From Elusimicrobiaceae bacterium (GTDB lineage Bacteria; Elusimicrobiota; Elusimicrobia; Elusimicrobiales; Elusimicrobiaceae): a stretch of DNA of 55,128 nt. The stretch spans positions 1 to 55,128 of the forward strand of contig JAEELM010000048.1 of the NCBI GenBank assembly GCA_016282685.1. The letters are read 5' to 3'. Numbering within the stretch: the first letter of the stretch is position 1; each line of letters opens with the position of its first letter. A program made the position numbers and the translations under genes. The notes below the pieces were generated by a model. That model saw only the letters and a list, made by a program, of their open reading frames with translations. It ran no database searches and had not been told where the DNA came from. Below, in pieces: positions 45,201 to 52,897 of the stretch.

Positions 45201-47858
45201 CCATTCCAAACGTCCGGCCAAACTGGTTTTACGTACACTGAACCATTGCTCTTTATAAATTTCAGCTACTACGGTAGATTGGGTGGGTTTTCCATCCGGA
45301 GTGACCGCTATCACATGCACAGATACAGGCGTAGATGCTGTGGGATTCTCTTGTTCTATTTTCGCACCTAAATAAAAACTGGCAGGATGTACGGTAACGG
45401 AAGTACGGCTGAACAAATCTTGCCGTGCTGGAGACTGTACATTGGCCTCCGCAAATACGGATACGGGATAAGTTTCTTGAGGCATCTTGGCAGAAAACTC
45501 GAAAGAACCGTTTTTATCTAATTCATTGGAAGAACTCGCCAATAATTTATTAGAGGCATTTTCCATATCTTCCCGCACAAAATACGGTGAAAAATTATAT
45601 TTTTCATATCCTTTCGGTTTAAAATAAGTGGGAGATTGACGTAATGTCCATTTGACTGCCGCTCCGGATAAAGGAGCGCCGAATTGATATTGGGCAGAGG
45701 TAATAAAATTGGCTTCCTCTCCGGACAGATAATTCTGAGAGAGAGAACGAATATTTACCTTGAAAGAGGCCGCTGTTACAGCTTCTACCTGAAAAGAAGC
45801 TGAAGTCGTGTTATCTTCCATAGGTTTATCTTTTACAAGCGGAATAAAAGAAGCATTCCAGTAGCCGGTGTAGGCGGAAGGAGAGATATTAAATGAAGTG
45901 TCGAATGAACCATAATCGGAAGAAAGCGTAATTTCTTTTTGTACAACTTCATTTCCCCGTGCATCAAATACCACCAATTTACCCCGCAAGGTTCCTTCCG
46001 GAATTCTCAAAAGGCCCCCCTCCAACTGACGCCAAATTCCTTTCAAATAAACGGTTTCGCCCGGGCGATAAATACCACGGTCGGTGAATAAAAAGGAACG
46101 CTGACTATTTTCTTGTGAATTGTAGGAATAATCTATGTTAAAACGCCACAACTCCATTCCGTCATTCCATAGATTACTAACAACTCCGTCTCCCTGTGGA
46201 CTGGTGACAAAAGCATACAAAGGTACTTGGCCCCATTGAGAAGGTTCCACATCTAATTTACTCCACCCCGGAGCGCGCACCAGGCCATTGACGTCGGAAG
46301 ATCCCTTCCAAAGCACTTTATTATCCTTACTTCGCAGCTCTACCTCTCTGTTTTCCAAAGGTTTACCCGTTTGTAAAGAGGTTATCCAAAGCAAAATATT
46401 TTCGGCAGAAGTTTTAAAAGTAATGCCTATATCTGTAATGTTATCGGTAGAAGAAATCCAACAAGGTTCATTTTTACCGCGTTTAATTTGTACCTGACTA
46501 AAAATAATACTGTCTTTAGAAGTGGGGTTGAATTTTTCCAAATTGAGATAAGTTTTTAACGTTTTATCTTTAACATCCGTAAACGTATAATCGCCTTCGA
46601 ATACCACATCTTTCAGCGGTGCTTCTTTGCAATAAGGTACGCTTGATTGATCAAAAGGAATAAAGTTTTCTTTATTAAAACGGGTTCCTCTCAAAGGCAA
46701 AGAGATAACATTCATTACATCAATGGGTAGGAACGGTTTTAAGTAACTTTCTAACACGCCTCGACCACCCGAAAAGTCTACCGCCGGGCAATATCCTTCA
46801 GCGGAGATCGTAAAAGAGTAATCTTTTTCTAAGCGGTTGTTGTAAATATCTTGCATACCGGCTTTAAGTGTAACTTTTACAGTTTGGTGCGGTTCTACTT
46901 TAATAAATGAAAGTGGTACGCGAAAAAAAGCCTCGCCTTTTTTAGGGTTGTTATGCTCGTTGCCTAAGAAATTTTCTTCTTCTAGGGTCAGTTCACGTTT
47001 TGCCGAAGACGGAATGACTTCCATTGAACGAGCCAATTCCCGCAAACGCACAGGTGATGACAAATCAATGGAAGGCGTAAAAGGTAGGCACCCAGTGGTT
47101 TGATGATTTAAAATTTCCAGATTAGGTTCCGTATAAAAATCCGTTCGAAATTCTCCACTCATTCCGGCGTTCCCGGTAGCGGCCGGCAATCCGGCACGCA
47201 GTTCTAATGTATAATGACTATCTTTTTGTAAAGATTGAACAGGAGACAAAACAGCTATATTTTTCAATTCTGAATAAGACAACGTTTTTTTATGTTCTTC
47301 TTCAGTCATTGAACGAGCCGTCACGGATATTGTCTGGTCATTGGCAGAAAAAACTGCATATTGAGACAAAGCATTCAAATCAACCGGCATATTAAAAAGA
47401 ACAAAAATAGTGGGATTGAGAGAAATCCAATGTTCACCGGAGTAAGGAATTACTTGGAGAACTTGCGGAACCTGCGTAGTAAAGGAGAATGAATAATCTT
47501 TGGCCAATTTCTTTTTGGAAACAGCTGAGGTAAACCCTGCTTTTAAAGTAACCGTAAAGCGTGTAGCTGCCGGCCAGTTTTCCGTAGGTTCAAACAAAAG
47601 AGTTTGTGTTCCGCTATAACGGCAAGTTCCCTCTATTTTAGGGGAAATTTGCAAGGGGCATTTATCCGAAGAGAATTGACTCTCTTCTCCCAATGCAGCC
47701 ACTGCCTGGTTAAAATGAACGGAAACAGCCTGTCGTTCCATAGTCCCTTGTTGTCCCTTGGGGGAAGCAGATAAAACCGTTAATCCGTTGGAAGTAGCTG
47801 CAAATAAAGTTTGAGAAATTAATAAAAAACCTACTAATATAGATTGATTTAGACGCAT
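42294..47858 (-). CDS. bacterial alpha-2-macroglobulin (YfhM-like)
   Basis: A 1854-residue periplasmic protease trap. Signal peptide: ILVGFLLISQTLFA; no lipobox Cys follows, unlike the lipoprotein YfhM of E. coli. Order: N-terminal Ig-like/MG domains, MG1-MG6 with FLFTDRGIYRPGETVYLKGI (about 590-610), the macroglobulin core with GGSGADTLGGTDLRSNFKFTPYFNAHAKTDAQGKAHLSFTLPDNLT in shortened family form, and the thioester motif CLEQ at Cys1384 in PYDCLEQQFSK, followed by the alpha/alpha toroid and receptor-like domain. The thioester covalently captures attacking proteases. Paired with pbpC, it is thought to guard the cell when the wall is breached. Confidence 0.93.
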   Translation of the reverse strand: MRLNQSILVGFLLISQTLFAATSNGLTVLSASPKGQQGTMERQAVSVHFNQAVAALGEESQFSSDKCPLQISPKIEGTCRYSGTQTLLFEPTENWPAATRFTVTLKAGFTSAVSKKKLAKDYSFSFTTQVPQVLQVIPYSGEHWISLNPTIFVLFNMPVDLNALSQYAVFSANDQTISVTARSMTEEEHKKTLSYSELKNIAVLSPVQSLQKDSHYTLELRAGLPAATGNAGMSGEFRTDFYTEPNLEILNHQTTGCLPFTPSIDLSSPVRLRELARSMEVIPSSAKRELTLEEENFLGNEHNNPKKGEAFFRVPLSFIKVEPHQTVKVTLKAGMQDIYNNRLEKDYSFTISAEGYCPAVDFSGGRGVLESYLKPFLPIDVMNVISLPLRGTRFNKENFIPFDQSSVPYCKEAPLKDVVFEGDYTFTDVKDKTLKTYLNLEKFNPTSKDSIIFSQVQIKRGKNEPCWISSTDNITDIGITFKTSAENILLWITSLQTGKPLENREVELRSKDNKVLWKGSSDVNGLVRAPGWSKLDVEPSQWGQVPLYAFVTSPQGDGVVSNLWNDGMELWRFNIDYSYNSQENSQRSFLFTDRGIYRPGETVYLKGIWRQLEGGLLRIPEGTLRGKLVVFDARGNEVVQKEITLSSDYGSFDTSFNISPSAYTGYWNASFIPLVKDKPMEDNTTSASFQVEAVTAASFKVNIRSLSQNYLSGEEANFITSAQYQFGAPLSGAAVKWTLRQSPTYFKPKGYEKYNFSPYFVREDMENASNKLLASSSNELDKNGSFEFSAKMPQETYPVSVFAEANVQSPARQDLFSRTSVTVHPASFYLGAKIEQENPTASTPVSVHVIAVTPDGKPTQSTVVAEIYKEQWFSVRKTSLAGRLEWVSEKQTIPLPTQVLEVGKKGKTFSFVPPDGGSYYVKLTASDEFGHKVVGGESVYVYGKEGAYWRQRDDDLLTLKQNKNEYKVGQTARVRVESPYEKATALVTVEREGILDAWTTEIKGGASYVPIKIKENYLPNVYVSVLLAQGRTDKPVTEKLDLGKPQVKIGYVNLDVIPSGNQIETSVKTDKPHYSPGDTVTLDITTKVQGKATPAEVTVMAVDGGILDLTHYKTPDLFRYFYGARPLSVFTMDNRSYLIGQRSFGEKGENRGGGGSGADTLGGTDLRSNFKFTPYFNAHAKTDAQGKAHLSFTLPDNLTQFRIMAVSVKEQQFGKAETSIRVSKPLMVTANLPRFARKGDHFKCGAVVYNYEDKKGVLTLQAKTDGAVELNGKPVQEITLPLGNSKEFTWDCTATKEGEGTIAFSVNGDKNSDGVQQKITVSSVEKPQTLASYGATQSTQEELLNQPTSLASDAHNTVNLSLSSTALLQLSGALDYLMTYPYDCLEQQFSKIVPVITGAPVLEAFHLSTRSSNRSLVQKILDNLPLYQYPTGGFSYWKGGRPDPYVTAYVLEVSTLAKAQGYSVPSEALKKAVEYLAVAFDKRTQRAYTYTSYETETAQAYLAYVLSLYGKNIEGTFNTLYAKRTTLSVAAQAYLLKTAAQIKRPQEQQEALAQQLRNRFVYNPSSVYVDNGPQMTYLHLDNVSATALVLDAFIQSGQPLDSAYQMVTWLVGQINAKGYWKNTSVNAQVVRSLLSYYQKYEAQTPDFTADVTQQDTSLLTHDFKGRTTQAVNKKIDFSNVYGTDGQARLKFTKQGTGTLYYSVGQTYMPSSYQRPVNSGFRITRKITGLDDKPVEKMLAGERYKITLTITSSAVRNFVAAEDFIPAGFELVNSSLATESTEGIEEKEPSAFTRSEQYDDRIVAFADYLPSGTHTFSYVVSARVRGTFAYPAAWVSQMYEPEVFGRNATTNVVIE

Positions 47859-47894
47859 ATATCCTCTCCTCTCAATATTTGTATTGTAGCATTT

Positions 47895-47946
47895 TATAAT
47901 TTGCTAAAATAGAAATATCTACCGCACCAAATGAGGCGGTTTTTTT
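47895..47946 (+). promoter_or_regulatory. MATE gene leader: -10 boxes and terminator-like hairpin
   Basis: TATAAT (47895-47900) and TAAAAT (47905-47910) are followed by an ACCGC / GCGGT hairpin (47921-47940) and seven Ts, ending 10 nt before the MATE ATG. The ribosome site GGTGA (47947-47951) comes directly after the T-run, so the terminator lies between promoter and gene, the layout of an attenuator. The alpha-2-macroglobulin promoter diverges from the same region. Confidence 0.4.
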
Positions 47947-47955
47947 GGTGAATAT

Positions 47956-49326
47956 ATGAGCGCCGTTATTGCCAAAAATCCATTCAAAGATAAGAAATTA
48001 TCCTCTTTGCTTATTAAATTTTCTGCTCCTGCCGTGGCAGGTATGTTTGTTAATGCTCTTTTCAACATCATTTCCCGCATTTATATCGGTCAGGATATGG
48101 GTGCATTGGGTATTGCGGCTATTACGGTGATGTTCCCCATCGGCCTTTTGTATATGGCTTTTAGTGCCCTTATCGGGATTGGCAGTAATTCTTTATTTTC
48201 CATACGGTTGGGTGAAAAACTTCCTGAAGAAGCCCAACGCATTCTAGGAAACGGTTTTATTCTCCTTGCCATTATGGCCGGGAGCGTAACACTATTTAGT
48301 TATACCTTTTTAGACAAATTGTTGGAATTTTGTGGTGCTAATTCGGAAATTTTACCCTTGGCCAAAGCCTACGCCAAAGTGGTATTCCCGGGATATTTCC
48401 TATTTGCTATTGGCGCAGGGATGAACCATTTTATTCGTTCTTCCGGCCGACCGAAAACAGCCATGGCTACCCAATTTATTGGGGCATTTATCAATTTTGT
48501 GGCAGCCCCGTTATTTATTTTTGTATTTAAATGGGGTATCGTAGGGGCAGGTCTTGCCACCGTATGCGGGCAGGTCATTTCCTTCTCTTGGGTAATTTAT
48601 TGTTTAACCGGAAAGCGCGGTATTTACCGTCTTCAGTGGAAAAATTTTAAACTTCACTGGTATATTGCAAAAGCTGTAGTGGCCATTGGTTTCTCCCAAT
48701 GGGCATTTTCTTTGGCCTCCGGCGCGTTAAACGTAATTTTAAACCACGCATTATTAAAATATGGTGGAAGCTTGGCTATTTCCGCCATGGGAATTGCCGT
48801 GAGTGTCAACACCATTGTAACTATGCCGTTGGGAGGAATTTCGCAAGGGGCCCAACCTTTAATAGGATACAATCATGGGGCGCGGAAATTCAAAACCGCT
48901 ATTCAAACTTTAAAAATGGCATTGCGGTGGGGTATGTTGGTTACTACAGCCGGATTTATTGTTTTACAATTGTTTGCCCGACCCGTAGCTACCATTTTCA
49001 ATGCCAATGATGAAGCCCTTATTCATTTGACTGCCCATGTTATCCGCATTTTTAATATTTTCTTGCCCATTATCCCGCTTCAGATGATGACCACCAGTTT
49101 CTTTCAGGCCATCAATCAACCGTGGAAAGCCGCTTTTTTGAGCCTTTCCCGACAGATTCTATTGGTTATTCCTTTGGTGTTGATTTTACCTCTGTTTTGG
49201 GGGCTCAACGGTGTATTTGTAGCACCTGTTTTGGCCGATTTAATTTCTACCCTCATAGCCATTGCTTTGTTACGGAATTTCTTTCACCAACATGGGCAAA
49301 CTCTATTCTTCAAGAAGAAAGGGTAA
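47956..49326 (+). CDS. MATE family efflux transporter
   Basis: Twelve-helix membrane exporter of 456 residues, driven by Na+ or H+, in the MATE (multi-antimicrobial extrusion) family. Two six-helix halves are visible: half 1 from LLIKFSAPAVAGMFVNALFNIISRIYIGQDMG with ITVMFPIGLLYMAFSALIGIGSNSLFSIRLGE, half 2 from FSLASGALNVILNHALLKYGG with PLGGISQGAQPLIGYNHGARKF, the typical Q-P-x-x-G-Y-N-x-G motif. The substrate cannot be predicted. It stands alone between divergent and converging neighbours and has its own leader and terminator. Confidence 0.93.
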   Translation: MSAVIAKNPFKDKKLSSLLIKFSAPAVAGMFVNALFNIISRIYIGQDMGALGIAAITVMFPIGLLYMAFSALIGIGSNSLFSIRLGEKLPEEAQRILGNGFILLAIMAGSVTLFSYTFLDKLLEFCGANSEILPLAKAYAKVVFPGYFLFAIGAGMNHFIRSSGRPKTAMATQFIGAFINFVAAPLFIFVFKWGIVGAGLATVCGQVISFSWVIYCLTGKRGIYRLQWKNFKLHWYIAKAVVAIGFSQWAFSLASGALNVILNHALLKYGGSLAISAMGIAVSVNTIVTMPLGGISQGAQPLIGYNHGARKFKTAIQTLKMALRWGMLVTTAGFIVLQLFARPVATIFNANDEALIHLTAHVIRIFNIFLPIIPLQMMTTSFFQAINQPWKAAFLSLSRQILLVIPLVLILPLFWGLNGVFVAPVLADLISTLIAIALLRNFFHQHGQTLFFKKKG

Positions 49327-49338
49327 ACTTCTTTGTAA

Positions 49339-49370
49339 AAAATATCCCCCGGTTTCCCGGGGGATATTTT
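49339..49370. terminator. bidirectional terminator, MATE / pilin
   Basis: Perfect 14-bp stem AAAATATCCCCCGG / CCGGGGGATATTTT with a 4-nt loop. Confidence 0.93.
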
Positions 49371-49387
49371 ATTTACTAAACCATTCT

Positions 49388-49927
49388 TTATTCTCTGTAG
49401 CACCAATTCGTATGGATATCCCCGGAACAGGGAGTGCTGTCCGTTACTAATTTACACCATTGTACATTTCCGGTACATTCCCGAACCACAATTCTGTTAC
49501 CATTACTGTCCCAGTCCGTATGCATATTTAACGTATATTCTTTACCTTCATTGATTAATGACATATCATACCCTTGGTCGGAAATACTATAATCCACCAA
49601 ATAATCTTTCAAATAAGGGGCTTGATATGTAGGTGAAGGGGCATTGACAGAAGTAGAAAATTTAAGAATAGGTTTTGTTTTGGTTACCATGCGTAGTCCG
49701 TTAGTAACATCCATGTCCAAACTATCCAAATCTTCCGAGAAAGAAGAATTTGCCATGTAATAAGCACTTTGAGCTTTTTCCACATTCGATAAAAAGATTT
49801 TCCCCTCTACCGAATTGGCCTTTTCTATTGCTTTGTGATATTGTGGCAAAACAACTGCAGATAAAATACCAATAATCAATACACAAGCAACCAATTCTAT
49901 TAAAGTAAACCCTTTTGAATGATTCAC
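49388..49927 (-). CDS. type IV pilin-like protein
   Basis: A 179-residue prepilin. The GTG at 49927 is chosen because GGGAGGA lies 5-6 nt before it and the leader VNHSKG / FTLIEL is then of normal length; upstream in-frame ATGs would lengthen it unnaturally. Mature N-terminus: FTLIELVACVLIIGILSAVVLPQYHKAI with Glu5. The exposed half has at least four Cys, in VRECTGNVQWCKL and at the end in PCSGDIHTNWCYRE, more than the other pilins here. Downstream of nadB on the same strand. No pilus machinery gene is near. Confidence 0.87.
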   Translation of the reverse strand: MNHSKGFTLIELVACVLIIGILSAVVLPQYHKAIEKANSVEGKIFLSNVEKAQSAYYMANSSFSEDLDSLDMDVTNGLRMVTKTKPILKFSTSVNAPSPTYQAPYLKDYLVDYSISDQGYDMSLINEGKEYTLNMHTDWDSNGNRIVVRECTGNVQWCKLVTDSTPCSGDIHTNWCYRE

Positions 49928-49986
49928 GAATCCTCCCATATGATTCCTGACGATAATGGTATAATGTTTCGGTAAAAAAAGCAAAT

Positions 49987-51540
49987 CTATTGTTGGCTAT
50001 CCGACAAATAATGGCACCCAATAGAATGCTTGTTTCGCAAGGCGGCGTAAATAATTAGTAATGCTGTACGTACACCGTTACGTAAATCCAAAAGTTCTTG
50101 ACACAAGGCAGTACCCTTGTAAAAAACATCTATTTCATTATGCAAGTGTCGCAAAATCTTTTCCGCCCGGGCCAAACGTTTTTGGCTGCGAATTAGCCCC
50201 ACGTAATTCCACATGGTACTACGTAAAGTGGCAAGATCTTGCTTGATAAGTCCTTCATCGGGCTCTTCGGAAGGAATAATCCATTCCTTGGGAGTGGGAA
50301 TATGAAAAGTTTGCGTTTGGATATCCTGTGCATCTTGCTGCGCGCACAAATATCCCATAGCCACCGCTTCCAACAAAGAAGTACTGGCTAAACGGTTGGC
50401 TCCGTGATAACCGGTACAAGCTGTTTCTCCAATAGCATTCAAATGTAAAATATTGGTACGCCCACTGGGGGTGGCATAAATACCGCCGCAAAAATAATGA
50501 GCTGCCGGAACAACCGGAACCGGGACTTTCGTAATATCAAATCCTTCTTCCAGACATTTTTTATAGATAGCCGGGAAACGTTCTTTTGTTTCCGCAGCTG
50601 GATTAGCTGTAATATCCAAATACACACATTCATGTGAGGTTTCCAATCGTTCTTCTTCTATTGCACGGGCTACAATATCCCGAGGGGCCAAATCTTTCAA
50701 TGGGTGATATTTTTCCATAAAAGCTTCCCCCTTGCAATTGCGCAAGATCGCCCCTTCGCCTCGCAAAGCTTCCGATAAGAGAAAACTTTTCCCCTTTGCA
50801 AATACCGTCGGATGAAATTGTACATACTCCATATTCATCACACGTGCACCTACACGGTAGGCCATGGCAATACCGTGTCCGTATGCATGGGCAGAATTAG
50901 TCGTGTGCAAATAGAGTTGCCCTACGCCGCCGGTAGCTAAAATCGTTTTTTTGGCGGTAACGGCGACTACTTCTCCTGTCTTATTGTCTAATACATAGGC
51001 TCCAAAAACAGTAAGAGGGTAGTAACGGTCCATTAAATCTACAGAGCTGTGAGATAAGGTCAGCAAATCAATGGCAGAAGCATGTTCCCAAATAGAAATT
51101 TTAGGGTTATTACGCACTGCTTGGGCAATGCTTTGCAACATGGCATGCCCGGTAGTATCTTTGGAATAAATAATACGGTTTTTACGATGGGCCCCTTCAC
51201 GCGTAAAACGAAGGTGATGTTTTTCATCACGGTCAAACGGAACAGATAAATCGTTTAAGAAGATTTCTTCTATTGCCTTGCAACCTGCCTTGGATAATTC
51301 CTCCACGGCTTTATTGTTGCACATATGTGCGGTAGCCATTTGTACATCTTCCAGTAAATCAGGCATGTTGAGATGCGGCTCATATACAATGCCTCCCTGG
51401 GCCAAATCACTATTAGCTTCGGCCATTTCTCCGCAAGAAAGCAAAAGAGTATGCAAGCCGTTTTTGGCCGCTTGGTGGGCATAAACACAACCGGAAATTC
51501 CGGAACCAATCACTAAACAATCTGTAGAAATAATCTTCAT
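49987..51540 (-). CDS. nadB: L-aspartate oxidase
   Basis: FAD enzyme that oxidises L-aspartate to iminoaspartate, first step of de novo NAD synthesis. The FAD-binding N-terminus is CLVIGSGISGCVYAHQAA; further family segments are SDLAQGGIVY, KTILATGGVGQLY, VQFHPTVF with EALRGEGAILRN, PRDIVARAI and the HYFCGGIYATPSGRTNILHLNAIGE region, then GANRLASTSLLEAVAMG. 517 residues. nadA and nadC, the usual partners, are absent. There is no clear Shine-Dalgarno before the ATG. It lies between two pilin-like genes on the same strand, separated from the upstream one by a terminator. Confidence 0.95.
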   Translation of the reverse strand: MKIISTDCLVIGSGISGCVYAHQAAKNGLHTLLLSCGEMAEANSDLAQGGIVYEPHLNMPDLLEDVQMATAHMCNNKAVEELSKAGCKAIEEIFLNDLSVPFDRDEKHHLRFTREGAHRKNRIIYSKDTTGHAMLQSIAQAVRNNPKISIWEHASAIDLLTLSHSSVDLMDRYYPLTVFGAYVLDNKTGEVVAVTAKKTILATGGVGQLYLHTTNSAHAYGHGIAMAYRVGARVMNMEYVQFHPTVFAKGKSFLLSEALRGEGAILRNCKGEAFMEKYHPLKDLAPRDIVARAIEEERLETSHECVYLDITANPAAETKERFPAIYKKCLEEGFDITKVPVPVVPAAHYFCGGIYATPSGRTNILHLNAIGETACTGYHGANRLASTSLLEAVAMGYLCAQQDAQDIQTQTFHIPTPKEWIIPSEEPDEGLIKQDLATLRSTMWNYVGLIRSQKRLARAEKILRHLHNEIDVFYKGTALCQELLDLRNGVRTALLIIYAALRNKHSIGCHYLSDSQQ

Positions 51541-51561
51541 AAATGTATTAATTAAGAGAAA

Positions 51562-51585
51562 CCGCCCCTGATGGCAGAGGCGGAA
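51562..51585 (-). terminator. terminator after pilin 51589
   Basis: On the - strand CCGCC(T) pairs with GGCGG around the loop of about 12 nt, followed by TTTCTCTT. Moderate strength. Confidence 0.6.
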
Positions 51586-51588
51586 AAT

Positions 51589-52176
51589 TTATTTACACCA
51601 ATAAACTCCTTCGGGAATAGCATAGTCGCATTGTTGGGTATAACCCATTACATTACAAATATCTTTTTTGTTGCCAGAATTAGAATAACAGAGATCCGAA
51701 TACTTGATTAGCATTTGCGCTTTATTGCCCATCCCAGTCCCTGTTTGTCTTCGATTAAGATCGGGTGTAGCCCAAATTTGATAATTTGCAGATCCTACTT
51801 TTTCTCGGTAAGCCACAACATATGGAATATTATTATCTTGGTGAATGCTTATCTCAAAGTTTTTAACTTTTGTACACAAAGTATTTGAAGCATTACAATC
51901 ACCGGAATTAGTTAAAGACACATCTAATTTGTTGAAATCTATTGCAGTACCATATGTGCCGGGGTGATCATAATAATAACGGTCCAAAGAGCCAGCCACC
52001 TCTTGTGCTGCCCGAAGACCCTCAGAAAATTTTGCCCGTTCAACCGATTGGCGGAATGAACCAATAGCGATGGCTGCCAAAATACCTAAAATAATAGTAA
52101 CTGCCATTAATTCCGTTAAAGTAAAACCATTTTCCTTTGTCAGGTTATTTCTTTTTTTCATACCATTTTCTCCCAT
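51589..52176 (-). CDS. type IV pilin-like protein
   Basis: A 195-residue prepilin with leader MGENGMKKRNNLTKENG, then FTLTELMAVTIILGILAAIAIGSFRQSV with Glu5; the usual Ile at position 4 is Thr. The globular half has Cys in SGDCNASNTLC (51-60 region of the mature chain onward), SDLCYSNSG, DICNVMG, QQCDYA and a terminal YWCK, suggesting several disulfides. Two starts are possible: the first ATG (52176, AAGGAG site 5 nt upstream) or the ATG five codons on. It diverges from another pilin-like gene, with a promoter of TTGCAT (52218-52213), 16 nt and TATAAT (52196-52191). Confidence 0.87.
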   Translation of the reverse strand: MGENGMKKRNNLTKENGFTLTELMAVTIILGILAAIAIGSFRQSVERAKFSEGLRAAQEVAGSLDRYYYDHPGTYGTAIDFNKLDVSLTNSGDCNASNTLCTKVKNFEISIHQDNNIPYVVAYREKVGSANYQIWATPDLNRRQTGTGMGNKAQMLIKYSDLCYSNSGNKKDICNVMGYTQQCDYAIPEGVYWCK

Positions 52177-52236
52177 ATAGACTCCTTATTATTATAGCCT
52201 TTTTGGACGTAAATGCAAGAAGTTTTTCTGCTCCGG

Positions 52237-52265
52237 TTGAAAAAAATGCCAAAAACCGATATACT
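52237..52265 (+). promoter_or_regulatory. promoter of pilin 52290
   Basis: TTGAAA (52237-52242), a 17-nt spacer and TATACT (52260-52265). The -10 hexamer is the same as at pilins 16985 and 17606. Confidence 0.7.
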
Positions 52266-52289
52266 TATTCTATACAAAAGGAGTGGAAT

Positions 52290-52844
52290 ATGAATAAAAA
52301 ACATGGATTTACCTTAATTGAGTTATTAATTGTAGTAATGATTATTGCTGCTTTGACATCAGTGGCATTACCGCAATACCGCCGTACAATTCAACGGTCC
52401 GAAGCCACAGAAGCTATCACTAATTTAAGAACTATTTTTGAAGCAGCCGTTCGTTACCGTGCTGAACACTCCTCTTCACCTACAAAAGTCACCCAAATAG
52501 ATGTGGGGTTCTATGATGCAATCGAACAAACTGCCGGACAATCTGATATTGGCGATTTCCGCTATACTTTTAGAGATGAGTCTATCACCGTTTGCCGTTT
52601 GAAAAACTCCGGCACAACATGGTCCGTAGACAATGCCAACACTTATTGTTTTACTATAAATTACCGTCCAGGGGTTATTACTCCCGAACTTAACGGGCTT
52701 AGTTTTAATGCGGGAATGGGAGAAATTTTATGTTGGGGACATGGTAAATATCAACATGTATGTCCTGGTTTCGGGAATAGCATAGGGCACGTCAGTATAA
52801 CCGGAGGACCAACCGGCGGAACAGATATCTTTTTATTAGAGTAA
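52290..52844 (+). CDS. type IV pilin-like protein
   Basis: A 184-residue prepilin. The ATG at 52290 follows AAGGAG and gives the standard leader MNKKHG, then FTLIELLIVVMIIAALTSVALPQYRRTI with Glu5. A longer in-frame upstream reading is rejected because it crosses the promoter. The exposed half has Cys in ITVCRLK, NTYCFTI, EILCWGHG and HVCPGFG, and Gly-rich ends. Transcribed away from 51589; it converges with the helicase gene, and the two share a terminator. Confidence 0.9.
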   Translation: MNKKHGFTLIELLIVVMIIAALTSVALPQYRRTIQRSEATEAITNLRTIFEAAVRYRAEHSSSPTKVTQIDVGFYDAIEQTAGQSDIGDFRYTFRDESITVCRLKNSGTTWSVDNANTYCFTINYRPGVITPELNGLSFNAGMGEILCWGHGKYQHVCPGFGNSIGHVSITGGPTGGTDIFLLE

Positions 52845-52863
52845 CAAAATTTTAACAAAAATT

Positions 52864-52897
52864 AAAAAACCTCCCACTGCAAAGGGGAGGTTTTTTA
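52864..52897. terminator. bidirectional terminator, pilin / DEAD-box helicase
   Basis: Stem AACCTCCC / GGGAGGTT within A-run and T-run flanks, loop of 9 nt. Confidence 0.9.

Noticed and set aside
49928-49984. Longer N-terminus for the pilin at 49388
   Set aside because: Upstream in-frame ATGs would place up to 20 extra residues before the leader, while the GTG at 49927 has a strong GGGAGGA site and gives a standard short leader.
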